In this document: piece after piece, positions 16,318 through 23,191 of the stretch
Position numbering within the stretch: position 1 is the stretch's first letter
How the letters are laid out: the number at the start of each line of letters is the position of its first letter
Assembly (NCBI GenBank): GCA_037132135.1
Contig: JBAXPR010000024.1
Span: forward strand, 1 to 37,325
DNA from: BOG-933 sp037132135
GTDB lineage: Bacteria > Pseudomonadota > Alphaproteobacteria > Azospirillales > Azospirillaceae
Direction of reading: 5' to 3'
DNA length: 37,325 nucleotides
Program-made: the position numbers and the translations under genes
Notes under the pieces: model-generated
What the model was told of the DNA's origin: nothing
Databases searched by the model: none
What the model saw: the letters and a program-made list of their open reading frames with translations, nothing else

Positions 16318-17286
16318 GAACCATGCCACCGCGTCGGCCAGGGCCTGAGCGGCCGGCCGGAAGCGGTAGCCGAGCGACCGCTCGGCCTTGGCCGAGGTGA
16401 AGAACATTTTTTTGCGCGCCATGCGCAGGCCGTCGACAGTCACCATCGGGTCGCTGCCGCCGGTAAGGCGGGCAATGAGTTCGGCGATGTGAGCCACCGG
16501 GATGATCAGGCCGTGGGGCAGGCTGAGCGAGGGCGGCGGGCGGCCGGTGATGCGGGCGATTTCGGTCAGAATCGCCTTGAGACTGAGATTTTCACCACCG
16601 AGGATGTAGCGCTCGCCCACCGTGCCGTGTGCGAAGGCCAGCAGATGGCCGGCGGCGACGTCGTCGACATGGACGATGTTGAGGCCGGTATCGACGTAAG
16701 CCGGCATCCGCCCGGCTGCGGCATCCGCAATCATGCGGCCGGTGGGGGTGGGCTTGATGTCGCGCGGGCCGACCGGGGTCGACGGGTTGACGATCACCGC
16801 CGGCAGTGCCATGTCCACAATCAACCGGTGCACTTCGGCCTCGGCGAGATATTTGGAGCGTTTGTAATGGCCGACCATGTCCTCGAGACCGACCGGGGTC
16901 GTCTCGTCGGCGGGGCGGCCATCCTTGTTGAGGCCGAGGGTGGCGACGCTGCTGGTGTAGACGATGCGGGAAACCCCGGCCGCGAGAGCCGCCAGCATCA
17001 AGGAGCGCGTGCCCTCGACATTGACCCGATAGATGCTTTCGGGGTCAGGCACCCAGATGCGGTAGTCGGCGGCGACGTGATAGAGCGCGGTGCAGCCCGA
17101 GAGTGCCGCCTCCAGCGACGGCCGGTCGGTGAGATCGCCCTCGGCGACCGACACCGCCAGCCCCTCGATGTTGCGGCGGTCGCTGTTGCGGCGGGCGAGC
17201 ACGCGCACGCTGCGGCCGGCGGCGAGCAGATGGCGGACGACGGCGGCACCGACGAAGCCGGTGGCGCCGGTTACCAGGGTGGTCAC
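16303..17286 (-). CDS. hpnA: Hopanoid-associated sugar epimerase HpnA
   Basis: This is a 327-residue extended short-chain dehydrogenase. The Rossmann motif is TGATGFVGAAV at about 6-16 and the catalytic YKRSK lies near residue 144. The segments ADYRIWVPDPESIYRVNVEGTR (in part), NPSTPVGPRDIKPTPTGRMI and NIVHVDDVAAGH are characteristic of the HpnA group, which is linked with hopanoid biosynthesis clusters. It uses NAD(P) on a nucleotide sugar or related substrate that is not established here. No other hopanoid gene is adjacent. The start is GTG with AAAGGA upstream. Confidence 0.88.
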   Translation of the reverse strand: MTTLVTGATGFVGAAVVRHLLAAGRSVRVLARRNSDRRNIEGLAVSVAEGDLTDRPSLEAALSGCTALYHVAADYRIWVPDPESIYRVNVEGTRSLMLAALAAGVSRIVYTSSVATLGLNKDGRPADETTPVGLEDMVGHYKRSKYLAEAEVHRLIVDMALPAVIVNPSTPVGPRDIKPTPTGRMIADAAAGRMPAYVDTGLNIVHVDDVAAGHLLAFAHGTVGERYILGGENLSLKAILTEIARITGRPPPSLSLPHGLIIPVAHIAELIARLTGGSDPMVTVDGLRMARKKMFFTSAKAERSLGYRFRPAAQALADAVAWFAGRA

Positions 17287-17379
17287 GAGCTATGATCCTT
17301 TCGGCGTTTCGGGGAGCCTCCGCTTGGTCTATACCACGCCAGGACCCAGACGTCACAGCCGGCCATGAGGAGCCAAGCC

Positions 17380-17712
17380 ATGAGTGCAGCACTGACCATC
17401 ACCGACAGCGCCGCCCGGCGCATCGGCCGGATCATCGCCGCCGAGGGCAGGGACGGGCTGATGCTCCGCCTCTCGGTCTCGGGCGGCGGCTGTTCGGGCT
17501 TTCGTTACGGCTTCGCCATCGACGACGCCGTCACCGAGGAGGATCAGGTCTTCGAGCAGGGCGGAATCCGGGTCGCGGTCGACGCGGCCTCCCTCGACCT
17601 TCTGGCCGGCTCGACCCTCGATTATGTCGAGGACCTGATCGGCGCCGCCTTCCAGGTCCGCAACCCCAACGCCGTCGCCTCCTGCGGCTGCGGCTCGTCC
17701 TTCGCGGTGTGA
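17380..17712 (+). CDS. erpA: A-type iron-sulfur carrier (ErpA/IscA family)
   Basis: This 110-residue A-type carrier has the three conserved cluster-binding cysteines C38 (GGGCSGF), C102 and C104 (SCGCGSSF). It accepts Fe-S clusters from the scaffold and passes them to target proteins. ErpA is the usual stand-alone member and fits the isolated location, but IscA or SufA-like naming is possible. The ATG at 17380 has AGGAG seven bases upstream; an earlier in-frame ATG at 17365 lacks one. It is followed 30 bp later by xthA on the same strand, a neighbourhood common in alphaproteobacteria. Confidence 0.9.
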   Translation: MSAALTITDSAARRIGRIIAAEGRDGLMLRLSVSGGGCSGFRYGFAIDDAVTEEDQVFEQGGIRVAVDAASLDLLAGSTLDYVEDLIGAAFQVRNPNAVASCGCGSSFAV

Positions 17713-17742
17713 AGACGCCAACACCCTCGGCCACAGAGCGCG

Positions 17743-18537
17743 ATGATGCTGACAATCGCAACCTGGAACGTGAATTCGGTCAAGGCACGCCTGCCGGTGG
17801 TGGCCGGCTGGCTGGACGCCGCACGGCCTGATATCCTGCTGCTCCAGGAATTGAAGGGCGAGAGCGCGGCCTTTCCCGGGGACGCCTTCGCGGCGCTCGG
17901 CTATCAGGGCGCGGTGGTCGGGCAGAAGGCCTATAACGGCGTCGCCCTCCTGGCCCGGCGCGGGCTGGCGCTGACCGATGTCATCACCGCGCTGCCCGGC
18001 GATCCCGAGGATCTTCAGGCCCGCTATGTCGAGGCGACGGTGGCCGGGTTGCGGCTGGCTTCGCTCTACCTGCCCAACGGCAATCCGGTGGCCAGCGAGA
18101 AATATCCCTATAAGCTGCGCTGGCTGGCGCGGCTGCGCGACCATGGCGCGCGGCTGCTGGCGGCCGGGGGGCCGGTGGTGCTGGGCGGCGACTTCAACAT
18201 CATTCCCGGGCCCGAGGACGTCTACGCCCCCGCCGAGTGGGCCGATGACGCGCTGTTTCGTCCCGACTCGCGGCGGGCCTTCCGGGCGCTGCTCCATCTC
18301 GGCTTCACCGACGCCTTTCGGGCGCTGCATCCCGCAGAACCGCGGGCCTGGACCTTCTGGGACTACCAGGCCGGGCGCTGGCCGCGCGATCAGGGCTTGC
18401 GCATCGATCATTTCCTGCTTTCGGCCGAGGCCGCCGACCGGCTGGAGTCGTGCACCATCGACCGCGCGCCGCGCGGCCTGGAAAAGGCCTCGGATCATAC
18501 CCCGGTGGTGCTGACGCTGCGGTCGTCGGGGCGGTGA
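17743..18537 (+). CDS. xthA: Exodeoxyribonuclease III
   Basis: This AP endonuclease/3'-5' exonuclease has 264 residues. It shows all the family signatures: TIATWNVNSVKARL at the start, LLQELKGE with the metal-binding Glu near residue 34, GGDFNIIP near 148, RIDHFLLS near 222 and SDHTPVVL at the end. It removes damaged 3' ends and cuts at abasic sites in base-excision repair. The length is normal. It probably shares a transcript with the upstream Fe-S carrier gene. Confidence 0.95.
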   Translation: MMLTIATWNVNSVKARLPVVAGWLDAARPDILLLQELKGESAAFPGDAFAALGYQGAVVGQKAYNGVALLARRGLALTDVITALPGDPEDLQARYVEATVAGLRLASLYLPNGNPVASEKYPYKLRWLARLRDHGARLLAAGGPVVLGGDFNIIPGPEDVYAPAEWADDALFRPDSRRAFRALLHLGFTDAFRALHPAEPRAWTFWDYQAGRWPRDQGLRIDHFLLSAEAADRLESCTIDRAPRGLEKASDHTPVVLTLRSSGR

Positions 18538-18566
18538 GGCGGCGGGGGCGCCGCGCTCCCGCCGCC
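18538..18566. terminator. GC-rich hairpin between convergent xthA and rubrerythrin-like gene
   Basis: GGCGGCGGG and CCCGCCGCC form a perfect 9-bp stem around an 11-nt loop, in the 35-bp gap between two convergent genes. It lacks a T-run but could serve both directions as a weak terminator or 3'-end stabiliser. Confidence 0.5.
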
Positions 18567-18572
18567 GGCCGG

Positions 18573-19097
18573 CTATTCCTGGTCGACCGGTTCGTCGAGA
18601 TCCACCGGCACCGGCTTTCGTGGCGGCAGGCGCGAGATCCAGCGCCGGACCAGATCGACATGGTGGCGCTCGTCGTCGGCGAACTCGGTGGCGAGCTTCT
18701 TGGTCCCGGCATCGCTGGCGCGGTCGGCGACGCCGCTATAAAACGCCAGCGCCCGCTCTTCGCATTCGAGAGCCAGGGCCAGCGCCTCGTGCTCGGTCAT
18801 GCGGTAGTGGCCCTGGCCGATCGGCACGCTTTCGGGGGCTTCGAGGTCGGGCCAGGTGAAGTCGGAGGGATTGAGCGCGGGCAGATCGTGGCCCTTCGAC
18901 AGCGCAGCCAGATGCTCGACATGCTTGCCTTCGATGATCGCCATCGCCCGGAACAGTTTCGCCACCGCCGGGTTGTTGTGGGTTTCCATCTGCCCGGCCA
19001 GATCGTCGTAGCGCTCAGCCGCCTCCGCCTCGATTTCGTTGGCGTGGGCCAGCAGGTCGTCGACGGTGTTGATCACGGGAAAGGCGGTGGCGCTCAT
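18573..19097 (-). CDS. Rubrerythrin-like ferritin-superfamily diiron protein
   Basis: This 174-residue four-helix protein carries two ExxH-type metal-binding sets, the first with EAEAAERY near 23-30 and E56-GK-H59, the second with ECEERALAFY and DDERHH in the second half. This is the diiron site of the rubrerythrin/ferritin-like fold. The C-terminal rubredoxin domain with its four cysteines is absent, so it needs another electron donor if it acts as a peroxidase. The protein has a long linker (HDLPALNPSDFTWPDLEAPE) between helix pairs. AGGAG lies nine bases before the ATG. Role in peroxide or iron handling is inference from the family. Confidence 0.82.
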   Translation of the reverse strand: MSATAFPVINTVDDLLAHANEIEAEAAERYDDLAGQMETHNNPAVAKLFRAMAIIEGKHVEHLAALSKGHDLPALNPSDFTWPDLEAPESVPIGQGHYRMTEHEALALALECEERALAFYSGVADRASDAGTKKLATEFADDERHHVDLVRRWISRLPPRKPVPVDLDEPVDQE

Positions 19098-19164
19098 GAC
19101 GGGGGACTCCTCTCAGGCTTTGACAGCACGACTGTGGCCCGTGAAGGCCGGGTTGGTTGACAAT

Positions 19165-19192
19165 ACCATAAAGCATAATGGGGCGCGGGCAA
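19165..19192 (-). promoter_or_regulatory. Candidate promoter of the rubrerythrin-like gene
   Basis: On the minus strand TTGCCC (19187-19192), 16 bp, TATGGT (19165-19170) gives a moderate sigma70 match. The leader would be about 60 nt. Confidence 0.35.
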
Positions 19193-19246
19193 ATCCCTGT
19201 GAGGGGCCGGCCATTTCCATCCGGCGGCGCTTTGCGAGCGGATGCC

Positions 19247-19276
19247 TTGCGGCAGGCCGGGCAATGGTTGTATCTA
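19247..19276 (+). promoter_or_regulatory. Candidate promoter of the CnoX-like gene
   Basis: TTGCGG (19247-19252), 18 bp, TATCTA (19271-19276) is a moderate match, giving a leader of about 33 nt. Confidence 0.35.
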
Positions 19277-19315
19277 AAGGCTGTTGTTGGATCGAGCGAC
19301 CGAGGATTTCGAAGC

Positions 19316-20287
19316 ATGAAGGGTTTGTTTTCCTCCCTGGGAGCCAAGGGACCGGCCGCGAAGCCAGCGGCGGCTCCGGCGGGCGGCCGTTCCGGCGGCG
19401 GTGGCGACGAACTGGTGGTGGAGGGCTCCGACCGCACCTTCATGGTCGATGTCATGGAGGCCTCGCGCACCGTACCGGTGATCGTCGATTTCTGGGCGAC
19501 CTGGTGCGGGCCATGCAAGCAACTGGGGCCGATTCTCGAAAAGCTGGTGCGCGGCGCCAAGGGCGCGCTGAAGCTGGTCAAGATCGACATCGACCGCAAT
19601 CCGGCGATCGCCGGCCAGTTGCGTGTGCAATCGATTCCGGCGGTCTATGCCTTCTATCAAGGGCGTCCGGTCGACTTTTTCGTCGGCGCCCTGCCTGAAT
19701 CGCAGATCAAGGCCTTCGTCGACCGCCTGTTGAAGGCCGGCGGCGGCGCGGCCGGGAGCGACGGCATCGAGGAGGCCCTTGAGGAGGCCCAGCGCCTGCT
19801 CGAGGCGGGCGATGCCGCCACCGCCGGTGAAATCTACAGCGAAATCCTGGCCCATGAGCCCGCGCACGGCGGCGCCTATGGCGGTCTGGTGCGCTGCCTG
19901 ATCGCCGGCGGCACTCTCGATCACGCCCGCGAAATGCTCGAACATCCGCCCGAGGGGCTGGCCAAGGACAAGGCAGTGCTGGCGGCGCGGGCGGCGCTTG
20001 AGGTCGCGGAACTCAGCCGTTCGGTGGGGCCGCTGCGGGATTTGCGGGCCAAGGTTGCGAACGATCCGGCGGATCATCAGGCCCGGTTCGATCTCGCGCT
20101 CGCTCTCTTTGCCGATGGCCAGCGCGAGGCCGCGGTCGATGAACTGCTGGACATCATCAGGCGCGACCGCGAGTGGAACGAGCAGGCGGCCCGAAAGCAA
20201 CTGGTAAAGTTTTTTGAGGTGTTCGGCCCGACCGATCCGCTGACGGTTTCGTCGCGGCGGCGATTGTCCTCTATACTCTTCTCATGA
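19316..20287 (+). CDS. cnoX: Thioredoxin-TPR protein of the CnoX/YbbN family
   Basis: A thioredoxin domain (about residues 30-145) with the full active site W63-C64-G65-P66-C67 is joined to a C-terminal tetratricopeptide region (about 150-320) containing repeats such as EAQRLLEAGDAATAGEIYSEIL. The total is 323 residues. This layout is that of CnoX/YbbN, a chaperone-redoxin that protects proteins from overoxidation and works with GroEL. The E. coli protein lacks a full CXXC; here both cysteines are present, as in Caulobacter-type CnoX, so reductase activity is expected. GAGG lies ten bases before the ATG. It leads a possible operon with the LonN, NfeD, Trm112 and Smr genes. Confidence 0.9.
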   Translation: MKGLFSSLGAKGPAAKPAAAPAGGRSGGGGDELVVEGSDRTFMVDVMEASRTVPVIVDFWATWCGPCKQLGPILEKLVRGAKGALKLVKIDIDRNPAIAGQLRVQSIPAVYAFYQGRPVDFFVGALPESQIKAFVDRLLKAGGGAAGSDGIEEALEEAQRLLEAGDAATAGEIYSEILAHEPAHGGAYGGLVRCLIAGGTLDHAREMLEHPPEGLAKDKAVLAARAALEVAELSRSVGPLRDLRAKVANDPADHQARFDLALALFADGQREAAVDELLDIIRRDREWNEQAARKQLVKFFEVFGPTDPLTVSSRRRLSSILFS

Positions 20288-20305
20288 GCGCACCATGTTG
20301 ATGGC

Positions 20306-20971
20306 ATGACCCAGATGCCATGCGAACTCCCCCCTCATACTCTGCCCGAGGCGTTACCGATCTTTCCTCTGGCCGGTGTTCTGCTGTTGCCGCGCGGGCG
20401 GCTGCCGCTTCACGTCTTCGAGACGCGCTATGTCGCGATGGTCGAGGATGTGCTGGTCGGTGACCGCCTGATCGGCATGATCCAGCCCTTTGATCCCGCG
20501 TGCCGTGACGATGCTCCGGCGGTCTATCCGATCGGCTGCGCCGGCCGCGTCACCGCCTTTCGCGATCTCGAGGACGGCCGCTACCTGATCACCCTCACCG
20601 GCCTGTGCCGGTTCCGGGTCGGCCGGGAGTTGGATGGCCGCAACGGCTATCGCCGGATCGCGCCGGTCTGGGACGGCTTTCTTGACGATCTGCACGAGGA
20701 ACCGGTGCCGCCGCTTGACCGCAGCCGTCTGCTCGGGGCGCTGCCCTGCTACCTCGAAGACAACGAGATCGTTGCCGACTGGAAGACGATCACCGGCGCG
20801 CCCGACGAGCGGCTGGTCACCTCCTTGGCCATGGTCTGCCCGTTTCAGCCCAACGAAAAGCAGGCGCTGCTGGAGGCGCCGACGCTGGGCGAGCGGGCCG
20901 AACTGCTGACCTCCCTGGTCGAGATGGCGGTGGTCGACGCCCGCCTGGGCGGTCGCTGCGTCTGTCACTGA
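20306..20971 (+). CDS. Lon N-terminal (substrate-binding) domain protein
   Basis: This 221-residue stand-alone LON substrate-binding domain has no ATPase or protease part. The N-terminal block LPIFPLAGVLLLPRGRLPLHVFETRY (in parts: IFPLAGVLLLP and LPLHVFE-RY) is the domain's signature. An all-helical second half follows. Such proteins (YcaP/UPF-type LonN) are common in proteobacteria; their partner is not known. It ends with a CVCH tail. It follows the CnoX-like gene by 18 bp, a pairing common in alphaproteobacteria that hints at a role in protein quality control. Confidence 0.88.
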   Translation: MTQMPCELPPHTLPEALPIFPLAGVLLLPRGRLPLHVFETRYVAMVEDVLVGDRLIGMIQPFDPACRDDAPAVYPIGCAGRVTAFRDLEDGRYLITLTGLCRFRVGRELDGRNGYRRIAPVWDGFLDDLHEEPVPPLDRSRLLGALPCYLEDNEIVADWKTITGAPDERLVTSLAMVCPFQPNEKQALLEAPTLGERAELLTSLVEMAVVDARLGGRCVCH

Positions 20972-21015
20972 ACCGCGGCCGGTTCCGCAGGATTGAAAGG
21001 GGTGCCGGAGGCGCC

Positions 21016-21474
21016 ATGCTTGAGAACGACGTGATGTGGTACTGGTTCACGGCGGCGGTGGCGCTGGGCATTCTTGAATGCCTGGTCGACGGCTTCGTCA
21101 TTCTCGGCTTCGGGGTGGCCTGCTTCGTCTTCGGTCTGCTCACCAACCTGCCGATGATCTATCAGGGTCTGAGCGCGGCGCACTTCCTGGTGCTGACGGC
21201 GGTGATCGTGGCCGCCTTCTATGGCTTCGGCAACCGCCTGTTCTGGGGCGACCGCAGAAGCGGGCCGGTAACTCCGATCGGCCTCACCGCGCGCGACCGC
21301 ATCCTTGGCGAGGTCGCGATGCTGCGGCAGCCGATCATCAACGGCGAGGGGCTCGTCGAGGCCAAGGGCACGACCTGGAAGTGCACCGGCGCGGATCTGC
21401 CCGCCGGTACCCGGGTGGTGGTGGCCGACCTTCAGGGCAACACGCTGCTGGTCAAGCGCCTCGAAGAGAGCTAG
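21016..21474 (+). CDS. NfeD family membrane protein
   Basis: This 152-residue short NfeD has about three N-terminal membrane segments (WYWFTAAVALGILECLVDGF, GFGVACFVFGLL and FLVLTAVIVAAFYGFG) followed by a soluble OB-fold domain (about 90-150). The OB domain ends in the family pattern GTRVVVADLQGNTLLVKRL. Short NfeD proteins usually pair with a stomatin/SPFH protein, but none is adjacent here. GAAAGG lies about 14 bases upstream and GGAGG about 5 bases before the ATG. Confidence 0.87.
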   Translation: MLENDVMWYWFTAAVALGILECLVDGFVILGFGVACFVFGLLTNLPMIYQGLSAAHFLVLTAVIVAAFYGFGNRLFWGDRRSGPVTPIGLTARDRILGEVAMLRQPIINGEGLVEAKGTTWKCTGADLPAGTRVVVADLQGNTLLVKRLEES

Positions 21475-21516
21475 ACAGGGCGCGACCCCCCTCCTGGAGC
21501 CAAGGACGCCAAGCCC

Positions 21517-21741
21517 ATGGACACCCCGACCCGAGGCGCCAAGCCGGTTGACCCCAAATTGCTGGAAATCCTGGTCTGTCCGCTGACCAAGGGGCCGCTG
21601 CGCTGGGATGCCGCCAGCGCCGAGTTGATCAGCGATCAGGCCGGGCTGGCGTTTCCTGTCCGCGACGGCATTCCGATCATGCTGGTCGATGAGGCGCGCC
21701 GGTTGGATCAGGCCGCGATCGTCGGGGACGCCGGTCGCTGA
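21517..21741 (+). CDS. Trm112 family zinc-ribbon-like protein
   Basis: This 74-residue protein of the Trm112/YcaR (UPF0434) family has the signature DPKLLEILVCPLTKGPLRWD and FPVRDGIPIMLVDEARRL (one helix-strand core). Only one of the usual zinc cysteines is kept (VCPLTKG has one Cys), as in many alphaproteobacterial members. Eukaryotic Trm112 activates methyltransferases; the bacterial role is not well defined. It sits between nfeD and an Smr-domain gene on the same strand. Confidence 0.85.
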   Translation: MDTPTRGAKPVDPKLLEILVCPLTKGPLRWDAASAELISDQAGLAFPVRDGIPIMLVDEARRLDQAAIVGDAGR

Positions 21742-21772
21742 TCCCGGCGTTTGCCTGACGCCGCCCCGTCCG

Positions 21773-22321
21773 ATGGCCCGGTCGTTCCGTTCCCCCACCG
21801 CCGAGGAAATGGCCCTCTGGCGGGCGAGCATGCGCGATGCCGTGCCGTTTCGCCGCGCTGCCGAAGCCGAGGCGGTGCCGCCGCCGCCCCTGTCGCGGCC
21901 GCCGTCGCCGATGCCGGCGGCAGCCGCGCCGGCCCGGCCGTCGCCGCCGGCCCGTCACCGCCAGCCGCCGCTGGAGCCGGGGCGCAGCGCCGGTCTCGAC
22001 CGCCGGACCGACGAGCGTCTTCGCCGGGGCCAACTGCCGATCGAGGCCCGGATCGATCTCCACGGCCTGACCCAGCCGGCGGCGTTCGACGCCCTCTATC
22101 GCTTCGTGATCGCCAGCCATGCCGGCGGCCGGCGCTGCGTGCTGGTGATTACGGGCAAGGGGCCGGTCAGCCAGGGTGGCGGCGTGTTGCGCTCGATGGT
22201 GCCGCGCTGGCTGGCCGAGCCGACGCTGCGCCGTCGTATCATCGCTCTGCACCGCGCCCAGCCCCGCGACGGCGGCGACGGCGCGCTCTATGTGCTGCTG
22301 AAGCGCCAGCGGCCCGAATAA
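21773..22321 (+). CDS. Smr domain protein
   Basis: The C-terminal Smr (small MutS-related) domain of this 182-residue protein has the signatures ARIDLHGLTQ near residue 95, VLVITGKGP near 123 and GGGVLRSMVP near 137. The first 85 residues are Pro/Ala/Arg-rich and probably disordered. Stand-alone Smr proteins are often nucleases acting on branched DNA or on stalled-ribosome mRNAs; which applies here cannot be told. The ATG at 21773 is the first plausible start after the trm112 stop, 31 bp away. The GC-rich N-terminus makes the exact start uncertain. Confidence 0.87.
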   Translation: MARSFRSPTAEEMALWRASMRDAVPFRRAAEAEAVPPPPLSRPPSPMPAAAAPARPSPPARHRQPPLEPGRSAGLDRRTDERLRRGQLPIEARIDLHGLTQPAAFDALYRFVIASHAGGRRCVLVITGKGPVSQGGGVLRSMVPRWLAEPTLRRRIIALHRAQPRDGGDGALYVLLKRQRPE

Positions 22322-22337
22322 GACCGCCGCCCTATTA

Positions 22338-22366
22338 TTGACAAAACTTAGTTGTCCATCGAATCG
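22338..22366 (+). promoter_or_regulatory. Candidate promoter/operator of the bacteriohemerythrin gene
   Basis: A perfect -35 TTGACA (22338-22343) has only a poor -10 at 17 bp. Overlapping it is a dyad, GACAA (22340-22344), 7 bp, TTGTC (22352-22356), in a locally AT-rich stretch. A regulator covering the -35 box is possible. Confidence 0.35.
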
Positions 22367-22424
22367 TTGGCGTGGCGGGCGTGCCCTTCGGCATTATCCG
22401 AATTCCGGCTCCAGGGAGGCGATG

Positions 22425-22976
22425 ATGATAGAGACTCAGTCACTGATCTGGACAGACGACTATAATACTGGAATTCTGATTATTGATAGCGATCATAAAT
22501 CGCTTATTTCCTCGTTTAACCGATTTGTCGATCAGATTAATCGAGTTGATGAGATGACATCAATCAGGTATGGTCTCGATATTATTGAGAGCTACGTCTC
22601 ATACCATTTTCGGCATGAGGAGGGGTTCATGATCCGCCTTGGCTACCCCGAGCGCGAGGCTCATGTTTTCCTTCACAACGCTTTCATCGACGAGCTGATG
22701 GCGATGAAGGCGGCCCTTTTCAAGCGCACGCTGTCGGGGCCTCAATTCTGCGACCTGTTCCGGAACTGGCTGACCCGCCACATCATGGCCGAAGACCGCA
22801 AGATCGCGGTGTTCGTCCGGAGTCGGGCCGCGGTCGGGCTGGCCGGGTCGAACGCCTGGGCGCGGCCGGGGCAGGGCGGCATCGCCGAGGGCGGCGCGCC
22901 CGAGTCCGGGGCCGCCTCGGGAGCCGACGGCGGCGGGCCGTCGGTCGCCGACCTTGGCGGTGTCTTCGGACTGTGA
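22425..22976 (+). CDS. Bacteriohemerythrin
   Basis: This 183-residue protein has a complete hemerythrin diiron site: H24, H61-xxx-E65, H80-xxx-H84 and HIMAED (HxxxxD) near residue 122. It should bind O2 for delivery or sensing. The hemerythrin domain ends near residue 135; the rest is a Gly/Ala/Ser-rich tail of no known fold. The first 200 bases are strikingly AT-rich for this genome, while the tail is GC-rich. Start 22425 is preferred over 22422 because GGGAGG ends five bases before it. No signal peptide is present. Confidence 0.9.
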   Translation: MIETQSLIWTDDYNTGILIIDSDHKSLISSFNRFVDQINRVDEMTSIRYGLDIIESYVSYHFRHEEGFMIRLGYPEREAHVFLHNAFIDELMAMKAALFKRTLSGPQFCDLFRNWLTRHIMAEDRKIAVFVRSRAAVGLAGSNAWARPGQGGIAEGGAPESGAASGADGGGPSVADLGGVFGL

Positions 22977-22990
22977 GCCGCCGCCGGGGG

Positions 22991-23019
22991 TTGACCGGCC
23001 GGGCGCGGCGCGCTATCTT
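22991..23019 (+). promoter_or_regulatory. Promoter of the leuA leader
   Basis: TTGACC (22991-22996), 17 bp, TATCTT (23014-23019) is a good sigma70 match. The expected transcription start, about 23026, coincides with the ATG of a short leader frame. Confidence 0.6.
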
Positions 23020-23026
23020 GCCCATC

Positions 23027-23089
23027 ATGATGACCTTGCCTCCCTTCCCCCTTCGCGCCTGCGGGCGACTTACCGGGCCGGCCTCCTAG
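23027..23089 (+). CDS. Putative leaderless leader peptide upstream of leuA
   Basis: A 20-codon frame (MMTLPPFPLRACGRLTGPAS) begins right where transcription should start and ends with a TAG inside the loop of a hairpin (CCGG-C-CTCC-TA-GGAG-T-CCGG, 23078-23097). Three of its codons are Leu, using TTG and CTT, which are uncommon in this genome. A leaderless start at an attenuator peptide is known for trpL of Sinorhizobium. The Leu codons are not clustered, so attenuation by leucine is an inference, not shown. Confidence 0.4.
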   Translation: MMTLPPFPLRACGRLTGPAS

Positions 23090-23103
23090 GAGTCCGGGGC
23101 TTC

Positions 23104-23171
23104 GGGCGCTGTGCGCGCCCCCGTAAGTGAAGGGTGTCATCGCGATCGCGAGCGGCCGAGGCCGCGCGATC
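23104..23171 (+). promoter_or_regulatory. Hairpins in the leuA leader
   Basis: GGGCGC-TGTGC-GCGCCC (23104-23120) is a perfect 6-bp hairpin. A larger one follows: GATCGC (23144-23149) and GCGGCC (23152-23157) pair with GGCCGC (23160-23165) and GCGATC (23166-23171), 12 bp with a 2-nt bulge. It ends 20 bases before the leuA ATG. There is no T-run, so classical attenuation by an intrinsic terminator is not visible; control of translation is possible. Confidence 0.5.
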
Positions 23172-23191
23172 GGAACTGAGGGGCAAGTCCC

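Noticed and set aside
19157..19179. TTGACA and CATAAT as a plus-strand promoter
   Set aside because: The spacing is only 11 bp; the match is not usable as a sigma70 promoter.
23027..23191. Riboswitch or T-box before leuA
   Set aside because: No T-box or specifier motif is seen, and no known riboswitch core fits; the peptide and hairpin reading is simpler.
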